A stretch of DNA of 13,492 bases from DASUXA01 sp036378155 (GTDB lineage: Bacteria; Actinomycetota; Actinomycetes; Mycobacteriales; Micromonosporaceae), in NCBI GenBank assembly GCA_036378155.1, contig DASUXA010000086.1, positions 1 through 13,492 on the forward strand, written 5' to 3'. How positions within the stretch are numbered: the first letter of the stretch is position 1; the number at the start of each line of letters is the position of its first letter. The notes beneath the pieces were generated by a model, which had not been told where the DNA came from, ran no database searches, and saw nothing but the letters and a program-made list of their open reading frames with translations. The translations under genes and the position numbers were made by a program. Positions 12,291 through 13,492 of the stretch are shown piece by piece.

Positions 12291-12405
12291 AAACCCTTGC
12301 CCGGCAACCACTTTTCACGAGTTGATGTTTGTGTCCACGGTGCACCGGGCACAGCTTCCGCGCAGAATGGCCGAATGGGGGGAATCTCGGCACGGGAGGG
12401 AAATC

Positions 12406-12816
12406 GTGAACAAGGCCGAGCTGATCGACGCGCTCGCTGATCGACTGGGAGACCGCAAGGCCGCCACCTCGGCGCTTGACGCGGTACTCAACGAGATCCA
12501 GGGCGCCGTCACCAAGGGCGACAAGGTTTCGATCACCGGATTCGGTGTCTTCGAAAAGCGTGTCCGGGCGGCGCGCACGGCGCGCAATCCGCGAACCGGC
12601 GAAGCGGTGAAGGTGAAGAAGACCGCGGTTCCGGCGTTTCGCCCGGGACAGGGTTTCAAGGACATGGTGTCCAGCGGGAAGGTCGCCAAGACGGCGAAGA
12701 AGACCACCGCGAAGAGCACCACCAGCAAGGCGACCGGTACCGCTCGGAAGTCGGCCGCCAAGACCGCGCCCGCGGCGAAGAAGGCGCCCGCCAAGAAGGC
12801 GACCGCGCGGCGCTGA
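12406..12816 (+). CDS. hup: DNA-binding protein HU with Lys/Ala/Pro-rich C-terminal tail
   Basis: This nucleoid protein of 136 residues has a canonical HU/IHF domain (1-90): 'NKAELIDALADRLGDRKAA', 'ITGFGVFE' (43-50) and the beta-arm tip 'RNPRTGEAV' (60-68), whose Pro62 intercalates in DNA. The remaining ~46 residues are a histone H1-like tail rich in Lys, Ala, Thr and Pro (AAKK, APAKKA motifs). This is the actinobacterial HupB/HupS form. The tail adds DNA affinity and is a target of Lys acetylation in mycobacteria. The GTG at 12406 follows GGGAGGG with a 5-nt spacer; upstream in-frame ATGs at 12322 and 12367 would add non-HU sequence and are rejected. It follows leuCD as in mycobacteria and Streptomyces (recall). 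Confidence 0.97.
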   Translation: MNKAELIDALADRLGDRKAATSALDAVLNEIQGAVTKGDKVSITGFGVFEKRVRAARTARNPRTGEAVKVKKTAVPAFRPGQGFKDMVSSGKVAKTAKKTTAKSTTSKATGTARKSAAKTAPAAKKAPAKKATARR

Positions 12817-12826
12817 GCGCAGAACG

Positions 12827-12862
12827 GCGAAAGGGCGGCCACCCGGGTGGCCGCCCTTTCGC
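12827..12862. terminator. 36-bp perfect palindrome, bidirectional terminator
   Basis: Bases 12827-12862 are perfectly self-complementary, giving a 16-bp stem with a 4-nt loop. It starts 10 nt after the HU stop and lies about 100 nt past the end of the convergent MutT1-like gene. It includes AAAGGG/CCCTTT near its base, giving a short T-run in both directions. Confidence 0.85.
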
Positions 12863-12907
12863 GGTGTCCGGGGACGGGACCGGCGAGGCGGGGTGTCGCC
12901 GCACCGC

Positions 12908-12961
12908 GGCGACGAGGCGGTCCCTGGCGACAGGGCCGTCGCCTGGCGACGAGGCGGTCCC
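12908..12961. repeat. 17-bp exact direct repeat
   Basis: GGCGACGAGGCGGTCCC occurs at 12908-12924 and 12945-12961, 37 bp apart start to start. It lies in the convergent intergenic region just before the MutT1-like stop. A local duplication is the simplest origin; no function is evident. Confidence 0.7.
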
Positions 12962-12964
12962 GAC

Positions 12965-13492
12965 TCAGTCGGTCGAGGCGACCGGTAGCGGGTCGGCCGC
13001 GATCAGGTCGCTACCGGCGAACGCCAACACCCAGCCGCCACCCTTGCCGGTATGGTACGACGCCTCGCCAGCGGAACGACGCAGCCGGGGCGAGCAGCCG
13101 GCGAGCGCCTCGAGGGCGGGCGGGATCACCTTGCCCTGGCTGCACACCCCGACCGGTTCGCCGGTGGCGGCCAGGCCCGCCAGCCGGGCCGCGGCGGCCA
13201 GCGCGCACTCGTCGGGCTGCTGGCCCGGCGCCGGCTCGTCCAGGTCCCCGCAGATCTCGATCGGCAGGTCCAGCAGGGCGGCCGTCGGGTCGAGGGTCTG
13301 TACGCACCGGCGCGGCGACGCCGACAGCAGCCGGGTCGGGCGGACCAGCGCCACCAGCGGGGCCAGCGCAGCGGCCTGCGACCACCCCTCAGCGTCCAAC
13401 GGGCGGCCGATGTCCGGGCCGGACCAGGTGGCCCGTCTGCCGGCGTGCGCGTGCCGGACCAGGGCGACCGTCCCGGTCACCCGCGGCAGCGC
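12965..13492 (-). CDS. Histidine phosphatase domain, probable MutT1-like C-terminus, 5' partial
   Basis: The domain opens with 'GTVALVRHAHAG', the phosphohistidine RHx motif (Arg9-His10 counted from GTG 13480), followed by 'SASPRRCVQT' (53-62) with the phosphate-binding arginine. The frame is open to the window edge (Ala-Leu-Pro-Arg before GTG 13480). In mycobacterial MutT1, beside hupB, a Nudix domain that hydrolyses oxidised nucleotides precedes this phosphatase domain. A Nudix domain just outside the window is therefore likely but unseen. Where histidine phosphatases carry a second catalytic His (usually SHG), this protein has Ser-Gln-Gly (Gln115). It could instead be a standalone SixA-like phosphatase starting at 13480. 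Confidence 0.8.
   Translation of the reverse strand, partial: ALPRVTGTVALVRHAHAGRRATWSGPDIGRPLDAEGWSQAAALAPLVALVRPTRLLSASPRRCVQTLDPTAALLDLPIEICGDLDEPAPGQQPDECALAAAARLAGLAATGEPVGVCSQGKVIPPALEALAGCSPRLRRSAGEASYHTGKGGGWVLAFAGSDLIAADPLPVASTD

Noticed and set aside
12322..12405. Upstream ATG starts for the HU gene
   Set aside because: They would add residues absent from HU proteins; GTG 12406 has a strong GGGAGGG at proper spacing.
1..13492. Mobile elements, CRISPR arrays or phage genes
   Set aside because: No transposase or integrase motifs, no terminal inverted repeats with target duplications and no regularly spaced repeats were seen, despite the tRNA genes being common integration sites.

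Overview
The window is a chromosomal segment from a high-GC actinomycete. Codons end mostly in G or C, many genes start with GTG (one with TTG), and the HU protein carries a mycobacterial/streptomycete-type Lys/Ala/Pro-rich tail. The right half follows a gene order that I recall from Mycobacterium tuberculosis (Rv2985 to Rv2993c region) and partly from Streptomyces: FAH-family hydrolase, tRNA-Gln/tRNA-Glu, IclR regulator, leuC, leuD, HU, MutT1-like phosphatase. Base composition and family variants would fit Micromonosporaceae, but that is inference. I see no transposase, integrase, CRISPR array or phage gene.

Left part (1-2912): a 5'-truncated SRPBCC protein is translationally coupled to a zinc-dependent alcohol/formaldehyde-type dehydrogenase. 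A strong hairpin separates this pair from the convergent ahpC-ahpD peroxide-defence operon on the minus strand.

Centre-left (2913-4839): a 301-bp divergent intergenic region lies between ahpC and cimA (citramalate synthase, threonine-independent isoleucine pathway). On the cimA side it holds a short GTG-initiated ORF encoding MTRSASHIILS. This is followed at once by a GC-rich hairpin and then by a textbook intrinsic terminator with a T-run, still upstream of cimA. A terminator reading into a gene from a divergent promoter region, behind a peptide with tandem Ile codons, is the hallmark of ribosome-mediated attenuation. It is the most interesting system in the window.

Middle (4840-7989): an inner-membrane-anchored endonuclease/exonuclease/phosphatase protein, a multi-span membrane protein of unknown function, and an actinobacterial protein usually named '3-methyladenine DNA glycosylase'. 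Small tandem repeats lie in and next to the last gene.

Right part (7990-13492): an FAH hydrolase, a well-formed promoter driving tRNA-Gln(CUG) and tRNA-Glu(CUC), a terminator, a possible 63-residue small protein ending in Cys-Cys with its own terminator, an LtbR/NdgR-type IclR regulator divergent from leuCD, the leuCD isopropylmalate isomerase operon, the HU gene, and a 5'-truncated MutT1-like histidine phosphatase. LeuCD also isomerises citramalate in the CimA route, so cimA and leuCD serve connected branched-chain amino acid pathways. Attenuation is proposed for cimA and IclR-type control for leuCD.
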